Assembly: GCA_024114885.1 (NCBI GenBank)
Contig: CP099418.1
Coordinates: 4,340,001-4,404,000, forward strand
DNA length: 64,000 nt
Reading direction: 5' to 3'
Source of the DNA: Septoria linicola
Lineage: Eukaryota > Ascomycota > Dothideomycetes > Mycosphaerellales > Mycosphaerellaceae
How positions within the stretch are numbered: position 1 is the stretch's first letter; each line of letters opens with the position of its first letter. The position numbers and the translations under genes were made by a program. Positions 22,378-33,321 of the stretch are shown piece after piece. The notes under the pieces were generated by a model that did no database searches, was not told where the DNA came from, and saw nothing but the letters and a program-made list of their open reading frames with translations.

Positions 22378-23991
22378 ATGGAATTCAACCTTCAAGCAAT
22401 CATGGACTACAATTCTCGGACTCCAACACGCAGCCGGCAAGGCGAATCAGCACCTTGCTATCTGCACTTATGGGGCCACCCACTGCCGGCTGACTCGATA
22501 GGTTCACATCACAATTCAATGGCGACCATTGCCAGTCCAGGAACCTACTTGCATGCACCACCGAGCATGCCGGGATATGCCTCACGGGTTCCGTCGCCAC
22601 CCACTTCGCAGCCGGACAGCGTCGTCGCACAAGCTATGACTACTTCTCAGCAAGAGACTATCAACCGGTTGCGAGACGAGAAGGAGCGCCTCGTGGGTGA
22701 CAAGGACCGCCTTATGACAGAAAAGGATGCACTCGTCAACGAGAAATTGCGGCTGGTCGAAGACAAGGAACGCGCTGCAAAGGACGGCGATGACCTTCTC
22801 AGCTCCAAGACGAAGCTCTGGCAGGACTACTACCAGGCTGTAAAAGCCAAGGATGAGGAGATTGCAAGCCTTCAAAAGGTCCAAGCTACTATGCACGACG
22901 AGCTTGTGAGTCAAAGGAAGAAGAACAAACGCCTCGCAAAAGCGCTGAGCGAATACATGGAGATGGATGATGTAGATGCTCAGCTCGACGAGCATGATAC
23001 CGCCGGTGAACCTAAAATTAAGCTTGAGCCCGTTCTGCAGACAGCGCCTGTGCCGAGGGCTAGCAAAACAGAACGAACCTCGTCCTGGCTGGAGGCCGTT
23101 CCCGAGGCGAGTGAACGCCTTCCAGAATCTCGCAAGCAATTGCAGGAAATTTTCGGAGGCGACAACGTGAAGGACCCAGTCGAAGACTGCGCCGAACCTC
23201 CAGAGCGGTCTGCAAAGAGAGCTCGCCTGTCAAATGGCGAGTCGCTCCCTGCAAGCAACGATGCGGATCGAAAAGCTCGGTTATCTTCGCAGTGCACTGA
23301 TATCACACATTCATTGGACAAAGTACAAGAAGTGTTCCGTGAGAGACCGTACACCCCTCCACCGCCAGGAAATGATCATGCTCATGCTGATCAAAGGCGC
23401 ACAGATGAAGTAGAAGAAATCGCGACACCATCATCTCAGCAGCAACTCCTCACTACAACTGCAGGCTTACATAAGTGTCCAATCTCTGTGCAAACCTCAG
23501 TGACACTGACCAAGCTGAAAGCTGACTTCCTGGTGCCTATGGCGGTCATGCTACGGCCTGTCATTCGGCAGAAGGTTGCCTCAGGAGGCTATGGTCAGCT
23601 CAACAAGCTGGACAATTATGTGCTGGAATCACTCTGTGACGTTCTAGGTGTACTTAAAGAGAGGAATGATCAAGGTAGAATCCCACTGTCGCCTCGCTTC
23701 AAGACCACTAAAGGCTGCTGCTGGACGTGGATGCACGGGTCCGGCCACGACACTCGTTGGACGAGAGATCGTCCCAAGCTCTTTGCATGTCGAAGCTGCT
23801 TCCAGGTCAACCGAGCATGCATGGTGTGGCAAGGCAAGGGAATCTGGGACTTACTGCCACTGCCGCCACAGGTTCGAACGGAGAACGCCACGTATACAGA
23901 TGCTGGCTACTATATCTATGGCAAGTCCGTGTCTTTGTCAGACTTCTCCGGCGTGTGGGAAGATCTTCGAGTAACATCAGTCGAAGGCTGA
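22378..23991 (+). CDS. Coiled-coil protein with conserved Cys/Trp-rich C-terminal domain, unknown function
   Basis: The 537-residue intronless product has a disordered N-terminus, a Lys/Glu/Asp-rich coiled coil at about 90-200 with repeated KDRL.EKD-type heptads, a disordered middle, and a C-terminal domain from about 375. That domain has a helical part (LKADFLVPMAVMLRPVIRQK) and a Cys/His/Trp section: CCWTWMHGSGHDTRW, then ACRSCFQVNRACMVW. The cysteine spacing could bind zinc, but no standard finger pattern fits. Similar ends occur, as I recall, in uncharacterised Dothideomycete proteins. The coiled coil suggests dimerisation. Cellular role and location cannot be told. Confidence 0.75.
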   Translation: MEFNLQAIMDYNSRTPTRSRQGESAPCYLHLWGHPLPADSIGSHHNSMATIASPGTYLHAPPSMPGYASRVPSPPTSQPDSVVAQAMTTSQQETINRLRDEKERLVGDKDRLMTEKDALVNEKLRLVEDKERAAKDGDDLLSSKTKLWQDYYQAVKAKDEEIASLQKVQATMHDELVSQRKKNKRLAKALSEYMEMDDVDAQLDEHDTAGEPKIKLEPVLQTAPVPRASKTERTSSWLEAVPEASERLPESRKQLQEIFGGDNVKDPVEDCAEPPERSAKRARLSNGESLPASNDADRKARLSSQCTDITHSLDKVQEVFRERPYTPPPPGNDHAHADQRRTDEVEEIATPSSQQQLLTTTAGLHKCPISVQTSVTLTKLKADFLVPMAVMLRPVIRQKVASGGYGQLNKLDNYVLESLCDVLGVLKERNDQGRIPLSPRFKTTKGCCWTWMHGSGHDTRWTRDRPKLFACRSCFQVNRACMVWQGKGIWDLLPLPPQVRTENATYTDAGYYIYGKSVSLSDFSGVWEDLRVTSVEG

Positions 23992-24755
23992 GGGGACATT
24001 TTCTGGGTGAAGCCAGCATACTTGGTAAAAGTTTTGCAATCATACGTCGAGGGCGCTAGGCTTAGGCAATATACAACTGACATCTCTCTTCTTACTTTGC
24101 CCACCCGAGAGGAAGACGAAGCTCACCAATGCCTTCGTAATATACGAGAGTATGCACACCAGTAAAGTCTGTCAACTTCGAGAGAAAAGTAGAGCATTCG
24201 GACACGAGCTTTATAACGATCATGATGGCTGTGTAGCAACTTGAGCACAGCAGGTACCCACAGCACGGAAAGGAAATCAATGGCGGCTCGAGATCTGCAC
24301 TTCGTGGGTGCCCGCGAGACCTTCTAGAAGCATACCCAGGGAGCTTACTGGCCTTCCTTAAGGCGTGACCCGATTGAATGAGGTGAGATCGTTGATAGGG
24401 CGTGCAATGATATCTCTCGCTCCGTCACCCGCATCTAGCGCTCACACGCTACAGTCACCCGACACCGGACTTCTGACAGATAGGGCAGGTGGTAGGGCGC
24501 CACGATTGACGAGAATATCATCTTACAGACGTCTGTTATCGTCTCGAGGCCTTTCAACTTCTGGTTCTTCTTCTTCTCACACAATCCTACTACGCTTTAA
24601 GTCGTTCAAATTCATGACATCGTTGAATCTTTCTACATCTTGTTTCGTCTACTTCTACAAAGTTTCCATGCATTCCCATATCTCTTTCCGCTAGACTCAA
24701 AGCTTCAGAGCGCCGTCGCTATGCCTTCAAATCATACGAGCCGAACCTCAGAGGT
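23992..24755. other. Convergent 3' flanks, nothing recognised
   Basis: About 760 bases with T- and C-rich tracts and only short frames. No gene supported. Confidence 0.55.
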
Positions 24756-26267
24756 CTATGAGTAAGACGAAGAATCACAAGTGAAGCTGCCTCTCACATC
24801 GCCAGATGAATTTTGGGTCTTAATGTCCTGCAACAGCAAAGTCAGCATCACTTCGTGCCAGCGCTGATTTTTGGGGCAACTTACCATTACGGAAGCATAT
24901 GTTCCTGCGCCAAGCACAACCATGCCGATGACCAGAACAATCACGTTGACGATCGAAAGGACGATATTCTTCCAATCCTTATTCCACTTGCCCTCCTTCA
25001 CGAGTTGGAACCAGAAAAGAGCTGGGAAGTAGAACGTGAAGCCGGAAATGAACAGCGCGGAGATCAGACCCAGAAGTGCGTTGAAAAATGGAATGGCCTC
25101 AGCGATGATCCATCCAATAATGGTGATGACAGCGATGAGGATAATCCAGATAATCCAGCCCTTCTTGTCGTTTGTGTATCTGATCGGCGAGTTGGGGAAA
25201 GCGCGTTCAATGATGTAACGACCAACGACAGTTCCGTTGATACTGCCAGAAATGAAGATGACTGGAAGTGCAACACCGAAAGCGACTCGCGAAACTGTAA
25301 AGCCTGCTGAGAGCAGAGCTGGAGATCTCACCGATTGGCCGACAAAAGCGTAGATCAGAGCACCAGTCACGGTGTAGATGAAGATTTCGATGAGACCGAG
25401 GGCCCAGATTGACTTCACGAAGTCTTTTGGAGTGTGCATCTCCGACATGAAGCTGAACTGGCATACCGCGAAAGAGTACGCAAAGATAATGTTGGTGGTC
25501 GACAGGAAAGCCTCGTAGAAGGTGGTGCCTTCAGCTGGCCAAAGCTGCCAGTCAACAGCACCTAGGCCTCCTGGCTGCTGGTGTGCGTTAACTCCAGTAG
25601 CAACTATCGTGATGAGGATAGCAGCAATGATGGACACAAAGTCGATGTAGCCCAGAATCGCGACATCGTGGAACGTTGGAGGAAGCGCAACAACGAAGAG
25701 GATAATGGCCGACACAACAGAGAAGACCAGGGCGCAGATACCTGGCTCGTTGATGATTCTGATGAAGGCTATCGTTCCGGTCAAGGCGTGCGATCCGACA
25801 AGGAGGACCAAGAAGAGCACGAACATCACAGAGGTAAGCTCATATCCGAAGCGGCCCCAGATCAACCGCACAGCGTCGGCGTAATGCGAGATGTGTGGGT
25901 GCAGCAGCTTGACCTGTCCGACGACGTACGATGTGTAGATGGCCACCAGTCCGAGTCCGACAGTCATGATTACTCCAGGAATCATGCCCAACGTCGCAAA
26001 CGCTGAGGGCACAGAGAGCGATCCAAGCGCGATGGCCTCCACGATCAGACATATCGTTAAGCGTTGCCAGCTCAGCCTCGAGAACTTTGCTTGGCCTTCG
26101 TGGATAGTGACCTGTTCACCCAGCTGGTTTTCCGGGTCGTACTTTTCGGGATCCTTTTCGCTGCCCTCCTTTGGTGTTATGCTACCACCGCTGGCCTCGT
26201 CCGCGTGAGCCTTCTCGCCGTAGCCGCCATCGCGGACTACGCCGTAGTCTGTCATGCCAGCCGACAT
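24756..26267 (-). CDS. mtr: Neutral amino-acid transporter, Mtr-like (AAAP family)
   Basis: Exon 1 (26267-24885) and exon 2 (24827-24756) are separated by a 57-base intron, giving 484 residues. A charged cytosolic N-terminus of about 65 residues precedes about eleven membrane spans, starting RLTICLIVEAIALGSLSVPS, the family's first helix with its Gly/Ser/Pro motif. Spliced, the C-terminus reads TYASVMDIKTQ, which agrees with Mtr homologues. Members import neutral and aromatic amino acids by proton symport across the plasma membrane. Because the intron length is divisible by three and has no stop, unspliced mRNA would encode a 503-residue form. Substrate range is inferred from the family. Confidence 0.88.
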   Translation of the reverse strand: MSAGMTDYGVVRDGGYGEKAHADEASGGSITPKEGSEKDPEKYDPENQLGEQVTIHEGQAKFSRLSWQRLTICLIVEAIALGSLSVPSAFATLGMIPGVIMTVGLGLVAIYTSYVVGQVKLLHPHISHYADAVRLIWGRFGYELTSVMFVLFLVLLVGSHALTGTIAFIRIINEPGICALVFSVVSAIILFVVALPPTFHDVAILGYIDFVSIIAAILITIVATGVNAHQQPGGLGAVDWQLWPAEGTTFYEAFLSTTNIIFAYSFAVCQFSFMSEMHTPKDFVKSIWALGLIEIFIYTVTGALIYAFVGQSVRSPALLSAGFTVSRVAFGVALPVIFISGSINGTVVGRYIIERAFPNSPIRYTNDKKGWIIWIILIAVITIIGWIIAEAIPFFNALLGLISALFISGFTFYFPALFWFQLVKEGKWNKDWKNIVLSIVNVIVLVIGMVVLGAGTYASVMVSCPKNQRWHEVMLTLLLQDIKTQNSSGDVRGSFTCDSSSYS

Positions 26268-27985
26268 GGTGAGATGTCTGCTAAGACTGTCTGAATGTTG
26301 AAAGTGCCTCCAGAGATGATGCTCTCGTGTGCCAGTATAACTGAAGGTACAGTCCTAAAGTGCAAGGAAAGGGTACTTGGAGACAAGAGTTCAGACGGCA
26401 CGATGACTGAAATGCAGGGCGATGGGGTGGGTTTTGAGCAGTTGTGGGCCATCGCCCATCAACTAACAATTTGGGAGTGTCATTAACTAGACTCGGACAG
26501 GCATGCGCGTGAAACCTGCCGATGCTCAGTGCACGAGACAGCCCATCACTATGGAGCGAATAGCGCCGCAAAAGATACGGCCACGAATCATCGTCATGTC
26601 TGTTGCTATGCCGGGCTCATTATTGGGGCGAGATAAGCAGCGTAGCATTCGCAGGATTGCGGGTGCACAAACCTACGGTTCTGCTCAGCGCATTTCGTAT
26701 GGACAGAGGAATCGGGAGACAGGGTGGAGTGCATTGCAGTGAAATTTTAGGTTCGACGTCAGATCCGTAAGCCGCTTCAAGCCCGTGGCGCAGAAAAGCA
26801 AACTGCTTGTGTGCGCACAAGAAGAGGCAAAGGAGCCCGGTCTGCTGCTGTGAGAGGCTGTCCTCGCTACCAAGCACTCTTGGAACGCTGATGCCCGTCA
26901 TGCTTGCTTACTTCCCAGGATGAGAGACATGCTCTCCGATCTGGATCTACAAGCTCGAAGCGTTGATATCTGCTATGACGACATACCAAATGTCAGTTTG
27001 GCCGCCCATCTCCAATCATGGCCGGGTTTCCATATATGCAAACCTTGCCCACGCAGGGTGCCATGGTCTGCATAGGTGCTTGTGCTGCACTCGACCTTCC
27101 ACCAGCTCAGGACCAACGGCCAGCGGCCCACACCGCCACGCTACTTCGGGCTATGGTACCCGAGCTAGAAGGCCTTTTGCATTTTTCTCAAGTAAACAGG
27201 ACCACTTCCCCATGGACTTCCCTGCCATCGATTACAATGCTGCTTCATGTCACGCTTTGCCCGACGACTCCACTGTCGCTTTATTCAGCAGACTTCGTGC
27301 GAGAAGTATCCGGAAGCTTCGTGGATGCCGATGATATGGCTTGGCGGAGGCGAGAGATATCCTTGTCCATCGGATTGTTAGTCTCCGGCCGATGAGACAC
27401 TGTCCTACTGTACGATCTGGCGACCATGTCGGCATACCGAAATGCTGACGTAGGGCGTAAACTGAAGAGCAGGATGAATTTGGCAGGTTATGCGCAGGAG
27501 TTACCTGCCTGACCAGCATAGCCGTCAACTGCCGTCTGGGTGGACAAAGCAGTGTTTCCAAAGGTACTGAATCTACAGCTCCGCTCGCATGGTCAGTTGT
27601 GCTACTGTCGATGGTCGATTTGTCCAGGTGTGAAGGTGTCTTGTGCAGCATGTCATGGCCGGTGCAGAACCATTATTTGGCGACGACTAACGAATTACAA
27701 GTGTACATCAGGCGATCATCGCCTGGCGTGTCTTTTATGACTTCGGAAAATGTCCTCGTGAAGGGACATGCTTTCCATCTCACGAGACGTGGGTGGCCTG
27801 AATACATTGCAGCATTCCACCCTAACCTGATCACCACTTTCCTCAAGCTCACCGTTGATGTTGACTACGCGAGCGTAGCATATTTCTGATGCAACGCGTG
27901 AATGCCATCGCCAAATGTTTCCGAGACTCACTCGCCCCCTGAGAACACCTTGAGCTCCTTACATTCTGTACATGAAGACGATTAT
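26268..27985. other. Gene-poor stretch, nothing recognised
   Basis: About 1.7 kb. Short frames (up to 133 codons) overlap on both strands without a shared motif. It includes the transporter promoter on its left. Confidence 0.5.
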
Positions 27986-29143
27986 CTAATAAGTACTTGT
28001 GTCCATGCCCTTGACGTCACTTGGACTAATGTTTCTCAGTATCTCCTTGGCTGCTGCTGCTGCTGCCGCTGCAGCATACGCCTGCCAGCCTTTGTTCTTG
28101 TGCGAGTCGCAGTAGTCGCAGATTCCGCGAACTACCAAGCAAGGGAATCGATTGACCAGACCAGCCGCCTCCATCTCGAAACAGATGATATCATGCTTTT
28201 GGGCAATCTCATCGCGTCGAGCGGAATCCTTTATGACCTCGTCGCCAGATGCGATCGTGCCATAGTGTATCTCGGGATACTCATCTGCGCGATCCTCCCG
28301 ATGTACTTGATACATTTCAGGACACTCGTTGCAGGTCGGTGCATTTGATGCATGCACGAAGTCTGATTTGTACAGCCGGTCGGCGGTGTTGGGCTTCTTG
28401 GCATACTTCAAAAATCTCTTGTGTTCTCTGTAGGAATCCAGATAGTCGTAGAACTTGCTACTACGGCTCGCCCTAGACCTGCCCAACGCTGCCAGTAGCT
28501 TATCGGAGGGCATGTTCAGGGAACCCATCTCTTTGAAAGTACCATCTTGCATAGCCTTGCCGTAGTCGTACTGAATCACCTGAAAAAAGTTAGTAACAGG
28601 TTGAGGTCACACCAACAGAGAACTCACTCCGCCATTCTGGCGATCCTTGTCCGGCCGGCCGATCACCACATCTCCAAGACGAACATCATGGTCCTCATTC
28701 GGCACGCCACCACCAACACCGACCAGTAGACCGATGCGAATATTAGGAAAGACACCGCGCATCTCAGTAGCTACTGATGAAGCAGCAGCTTTGCCAATCT
28801 GGGTGTCGGGGAGACAGCCCATAACCACATTGTGGCCATTCATTTCGCCAAATTCATACTGGTATGTGGCAGTCGACGGAAGTGGAATGTTTTCATGCTC
28901 TGCATCAAATAGCAGCTGCGATGCTTGCCACTCTGGCACTGGTAGAGCGCAAATCCAGGCCACTGTGTAGTCCGCGACACTTCGGCCGGCCTTGTTACTG
29001 CGCTGACTTGTCGATGTACCAGGTCGATTGTTGTAATTATTGGTCACCCCACCGTAAACACTTCCATTCTGTTGATTCGAGTTGGCTCCAGACGTTATGT
29101 TGCTGTAACTGGTGGTATGTCCGCTATAGTCGTAGTGGCTCAT
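27986..29143 (-). CDS. Stand-alone PNP/UDP phosphorylase-like domain protein of the fungal NLR type
   Basis: Exon 1 (29143-28628) and exon 2 (28579-27986) join in phase 0 (RQNGG to VIQYDYGKAM), giving 369 residues. I start at the second Met of the open frame. Residues 1-55 are disordered, rich in Asn/Ser/Gly/Tyr (NQQNGSVYGGVTNNYNN). The PNP_UDP_1 domain begins YTVAWICALPVPEWQAS and includes RIGLLVGVGGGVP, FEMEAAGLVNRFP and VVRGICDYCDSHKNKGW. This version of the domain is common as the N-terminal effector of fungal NLR proteins, where it acts on nucleosides or nucleotides. Here the protein ends just after the domain, with an Ala9 run from GCA/GCG repeats, and no NACHT or repeat domain follows. 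Role in non-self response is inference. Confidence 0.85.
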
Positions 29144-30156
29144 TTTGCACTGCAGCACAGAAGGTCACAAGTGTACGACAGCTGTGGAGAGGAAGAGGAA
29201 ATGTTTTTGAAGAGGGCAGCAAGCAATCAGGCTGGGATTCCGAAGTGAGCGAGCTGTTTCTAGAGCTCCTCTTTTGGCTGATCGGCTGCTCATGCAAGAG
29301 GCCGCCTTTATGCAAGCCCAGCGGCTAGGCGCGATCAGGTGGATCGGCTTAGCCGCAGCAACATGCTCTGGGTGGCTTCGAAAATACTGCCTCTCGTTGT
29401 GCCACCACATAGAATCTCCTGCCAGATCATCAAGCAGCTTGACCTCGACGTTCTTGTATTACCCCTCGAGAGTCGCGTGTCGACGCCAAGGCGCCGATCG
29501 TGTTGTTAGGAAGGTCCGAGCGCATTCTGTGCAACAGTGCAGTGAGCACAGCCTTTGTGACGATACAGCTGTCAGTGCAGGCGGCGAAGGCTTTGCTAGC
29601 AGTTTGCACGCTTCACCACACGTCTGCTGCAGTGGGCCAGCCTGTGGATCCCGAGAGATTCCCTCCGTAGCATGCTTTGAGACGAGCATGCCATTCTTCG
29701 TTGAGCCTTCCACTTACAACGTTCATACGATGTTTAGGCCGGAGTTCTTCAGTTTGGAAGTCGTCTTTAATACCTGTGGTACAATTCAGACGAGTCAGAA
29801 AGGCATTGGTCCCATGTGAGTCGCAGGAGAAGTCCATGTGCCGCAAACTCATGCGAGTGTGGCATCCGGCTGTTCTTTCATGTATGAGGTCGCCTTGATG
29901 TGTGCCAGTGGAAGTGGGCGTCGCGTCCGGCGTCGAGCAAGGCTTCTATGGGCATGGTATCGAAGAAGAACACATCGCTGTCTCTGCAATCGCATAGGCA
30001 GGATGATTGATGAGCCGGAATGGTGTGCGAAGCCCGGCATCATGGCTTGCTACATCATGAAGGTACGGTGGGCTCAGCTATACAATGGCTTTCTGCCATA
30101 GACTGAGTATCTTGGCAAACGATCAGCATTCATACGTCAGAATCCAGCTTACAAAC
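29144..30156. other. Intergenic, no gene recognised
   Basis: About 1 kb between the PNP gene start and the methyltransferase stop. I looked for NLR remnants (P-loop, ankyrin, TPR or WD repeats) in translated frames and saw none. Confidence 0.5.
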
Positions 30157-31244
30157 TTACACTGGCCAGTAGGAATGAATCCTCGAGTTCGAAATATCCT
30201 TGCGAACACTCGCGAGAAATACCAGAACCTCTGCTTGCGACATTCCAAGCACACCAGTCCATAATCTGAGCGTAAAGCCTTCCAGCCCTGACAGGAAGTT
30301 GACCTTGGTCATTTGGCCCAGCTTCTTGAACCACTTATCTTTAGGCCAAGTCCCGACTGGCCATTTGAATTGGAGCTCAGTGACATCTTCGAAGCCTTGG
30401 TCGATCATCCACTGCTTGTACTTGCTAGGCGCGGTTGAGTCGACGCCGAGTCTAGCGCAAGCTTCGACTTGCTTGTCATTCCACTCTTGTAAGCTGGTAC
30501 CTTCCATAGTGCCATCATCTGCGAGAAATGGCACTTGCACGTCAGACATTTCTAGCCAGCCGCCAGGATTGAGATTCTCATAAGCCTGTCGGATGATTGC
30601 TGGAAAGTCCTTGCTAGATCCAACCAGTGCTCTCGCATGAATGAAGTCAAAGCTATTACCGAAGGTCCAATCCGCATTGAAGTCGTCGATCTCAAATATG
30701 CAATTAGGAGGCACGAACACAGGTTGAATTGGCGATAGATCTGTCCCGAGCACTTCAGCTTCTGGTCTTTCGTCTGCAAAGTCAATAGCCTGGTAGATGC
30801 CAGTCAGTCTCTGTAATTTATACAACGCCACACTCCATGATCGCTTACCCATATTCCCGTGCCCGTGCCAATATCGAGCACATTCCGTACGTCTTTGCCA
30901 AGCGGTGATTGATACAGCTTGTTGCCAAAGGTGTACAAGAACATTTCATGCTGGAGGTCAGATCTATCCTGTTCCCGCTCATCCTCGGGCAAGGGATACT
31001 GTCCGCCGCTGACGCCCGAATAGCGATGGTAGCCTCGTCCATTCTCAGTCACACTTTCGAGTAGACTGCAACGCAGTGACTGAGTCAGAGACCCAACATC
31101 TGAGCCCAGTGCCGAGTCGCCATCGTTGCTGCTGTCATCAGTGCCGGCAGCAATGATAAAATTAGGCTGCACAATCGTCAGGTCGGCATCGGTGCTGTCT
31201 TCTGTCTCGCTTGGACCCGCCTGCCCTGGATGAGCGTTGTACAT
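30157..31244 (-). CDS. LaeA-like SAM-dependent methyltransferase
   Basis: Exon 1 (31244-30849) and exon 2 (30789-30157) join in phase 0 and restore motif I, VLDIGTGTGIWAIDFAD, giving 342 residues. The first 75 residues are acidic and disordered. Later motifs fit the fungal LaeA-like class: EVLGTDLSPIQP, PPNCIFEIDDFNADW, FDFIHARALVG and LNPGGWLEMSD. The protein ends at 30157 after a short linker. LaeA itself is a nuclear regulator of secondary metabolism, but most paralogues are small-molecule or unknown methyltransferases. The divergent P450 gene starts 359 bases away, so shared control is likely. It is probably a paralogue rather than LaeA. Confidence 0.85.
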
Positions 31245-31603
31245 GATGAGTCGGCAGGCTCCCGAGGTGGTGGGGGATTTGAAATGTTCAGCACCAGGTG
31301 GCTTCTTTAAGTGCCTGCAAGATCACAGCCGAGCTTCTGTAGAGCATATCTAGCTGCATGGCTGTTACTGCCGGGCCGGAACATGTATGCAGCTCTGCTC
31401 GCAGTAGTGATGTTGATGGAGTCGATGTTGCACCATTGAGAGGACAGAAAGTGTGAGCCGCGGATCGGATCCTGCTCCCGCGAGTGCCGTCGTCAGTCGG
31501 CAGCCAAGAACACGAGCCAGGATTGGCGAAATGCCAATCAAAACAGCAGCATCAATTGCCGAGTCAGCAGTCTGCCACAGCGTGCCCTCTCCCCTCTTCG
31601 ACG
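31245..31603. promoter_or_regulatory. Shared promoter of methyltransferase and P450 genes
   Basis: The 359 bases separate two divergent start codons. No palindromic operator stands out. Confidence 0.5.
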
Positions 31604-33251
31604 ATGCCGCTGTCCATACAGCTGTGGACCAGCATTTTCATTGTTCCAATTGTGCTCTATGTCCTGTCATGGCTGCAATCGTATCTTCGACTCTCCCACA
31701 TTCCTGGCCCGAGAGGATGGGGTTGGAGCGTATTCCCATGGGTTCGGCTGCATTTCAAGCCCGATTTGATGGCCCAGTACAATGAGCTGAGCAAGAAGTA
31801 TGGACCTCTTGTGCGAGTTGCACCAAACACACTCATTACGAGCGATGCCGATGTCATCCGGAAAATGTCTGCTGTGCAAAGTCCTTATCGGCGCAGCATG
31901 GCATACTATGCGATGAGGCTAAATCCTGGCAAAGATCACGTCTTCTCAACTTTAGACGAGAATATGCACAACAGTTTGCGCAAAAAGATGTCTGCAGGCT
32001 ACTCGGGCAAAGAGAACCTGACGCTCGAAGCAGACATCGATGGAGCCATTCTGGAGCTCTGTCAACTCATCGACAGGAAGTACATATCCACGGCCGGCGA
32101 GCAAAAGCCCATGGACTTAGCAAGGAAGATAGGTTACTGCGTTCTCGACATCATCAGCAAAGCCTCTTTCGACAACAAGTTTCATGATCTGCGAGACGAT
32201 CGAGATAATTATGGCTATATAGCAGAAATTGAGAAGCTCTTCCCAAACATTACTTGGACTGCCCCAATTCCCGGAATGCTCAAGTTCTTCACAGATATCG
32301 GCCTACTCCAGTATGCAGCAAGTCAAGCAGATGGGTCCATGGGTGTCGAAAAGGTCAAGAGGCTAGCACATGCGCAGGTTGAGAAGCGGTTCGAGGCAGA
32401 TGGCACGCCCAAGGCTGACATGCGTTCGGACATGCTTGGAAGCTTCATTAGGCACGGCTTGACGCTTGAGGAAGGTGAGTTCAGGCATGTTTCGATAAGG
32501 CGATTCCTTGCTAAGCCGACATCTAGCCAAGGAAGAGAGTGTTTTGAACTTGACAGCAGGCTCAGATACCGCATCTTCGACCATGCGCGCAATCCTGCTG
32601 AACGTCATCACGAGCCCTCGCATACACAGAATTCTAACAGCAGAGATCGATGAAGCAATCTCAAAGGGGCTCATAGCATCGACTGGTGGTGTCATTTCAG
32701 ACACCGAAGCAAAGGAGCTCCCTTACCTGCAAGCAACGATCAAAGAAGGCCTACGATGGTACCCAGCAGTTGCTGCCGAATTGTCAAAGCTGACGCCTCC
32801 ACAAGGCGATACAATCTGTGGCTATTTTGTGCCCGGAGGAACGAAAGTCGGCTGCTCTACATTGGCAATCCATCGCAGTGAAAAGCTCTTTGGCCCAGAC
32901 CCAAACACTTTCCGACCCGAGCGATGGCTGCTTTCACCAAAAGCATCACAAACAGAAGTCCATATCTCAGAATCTGCCAAATGGTCGCCACCTCCTACGC
33001 ATCCGCTCGGTCACGAGACTAATCCAACGAGACTGTATGCAATGCTGCGAAACAACGACCTGGTCTTTGGAAGTGGGAGAATGCAATGCTTGGGCAAGCC
33101 TGTAGCATTGATGGAACTGAACAAGATCTTTGTGGAATTGCTTAGAAGGTACGAGTTCGACTTGATGAATGTGCTGGAGCCGTGGCAGGCACAGTGCTGC
33201 GGCACACACATACAGCATGACATGTGGGTTACGGTGAGGCGGCGATCGTAG
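31604..33251 (+). CDS. Cytochrome P450 monooxygenase (pisatin-demethylase-like)
   Basis: I place the start at 31604 (MPLSIQLWTSIFIVPIVLYV) because the next residues form the membrane anchor; an upstream Met at 31484 would add 40 polar residues. Exons are 31604-32474 and 32527-33251, giving 531 residues. Landmarks are the Pro-rich hinge IPGPRGWGW, the I-helix LTAGSDTASST, the ExxR motif EGLRWYP and the heme-binding loop FGSGRMQCLGKPVA with the thiolate Cys at about 478. The N-terminal region KYGPLVRVAPNTLITSD and DENMHNSLRKKMSAGYSGKE resembles pisatin-demethylase-type fungal P450s. It oxidises a small molecule at the ER; the substrate is unknown. The GST gene lies tail-to-tail 70 bases away. 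Confidence 0.9.
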
Positions 33252-33321
33252 CGAGGTAGCGATTCGATGGTCACCATCTATTGCGCAGAGCACTTACTTT
33301 CCACTGGTGTAACACTCATGC

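Noticed and set aside
23870..23885. GGTTCGAA tRNA T-loop-like string
   Set aside because: It lies inside a coding region and no matching stem or cloverleaf surrounds it.
29274..29819. 181-codon frame beside the PNP gene, considered as an NLR remnant
   Set aside because: No P-loop, NACHT, ankyrin, TPR or WD features.
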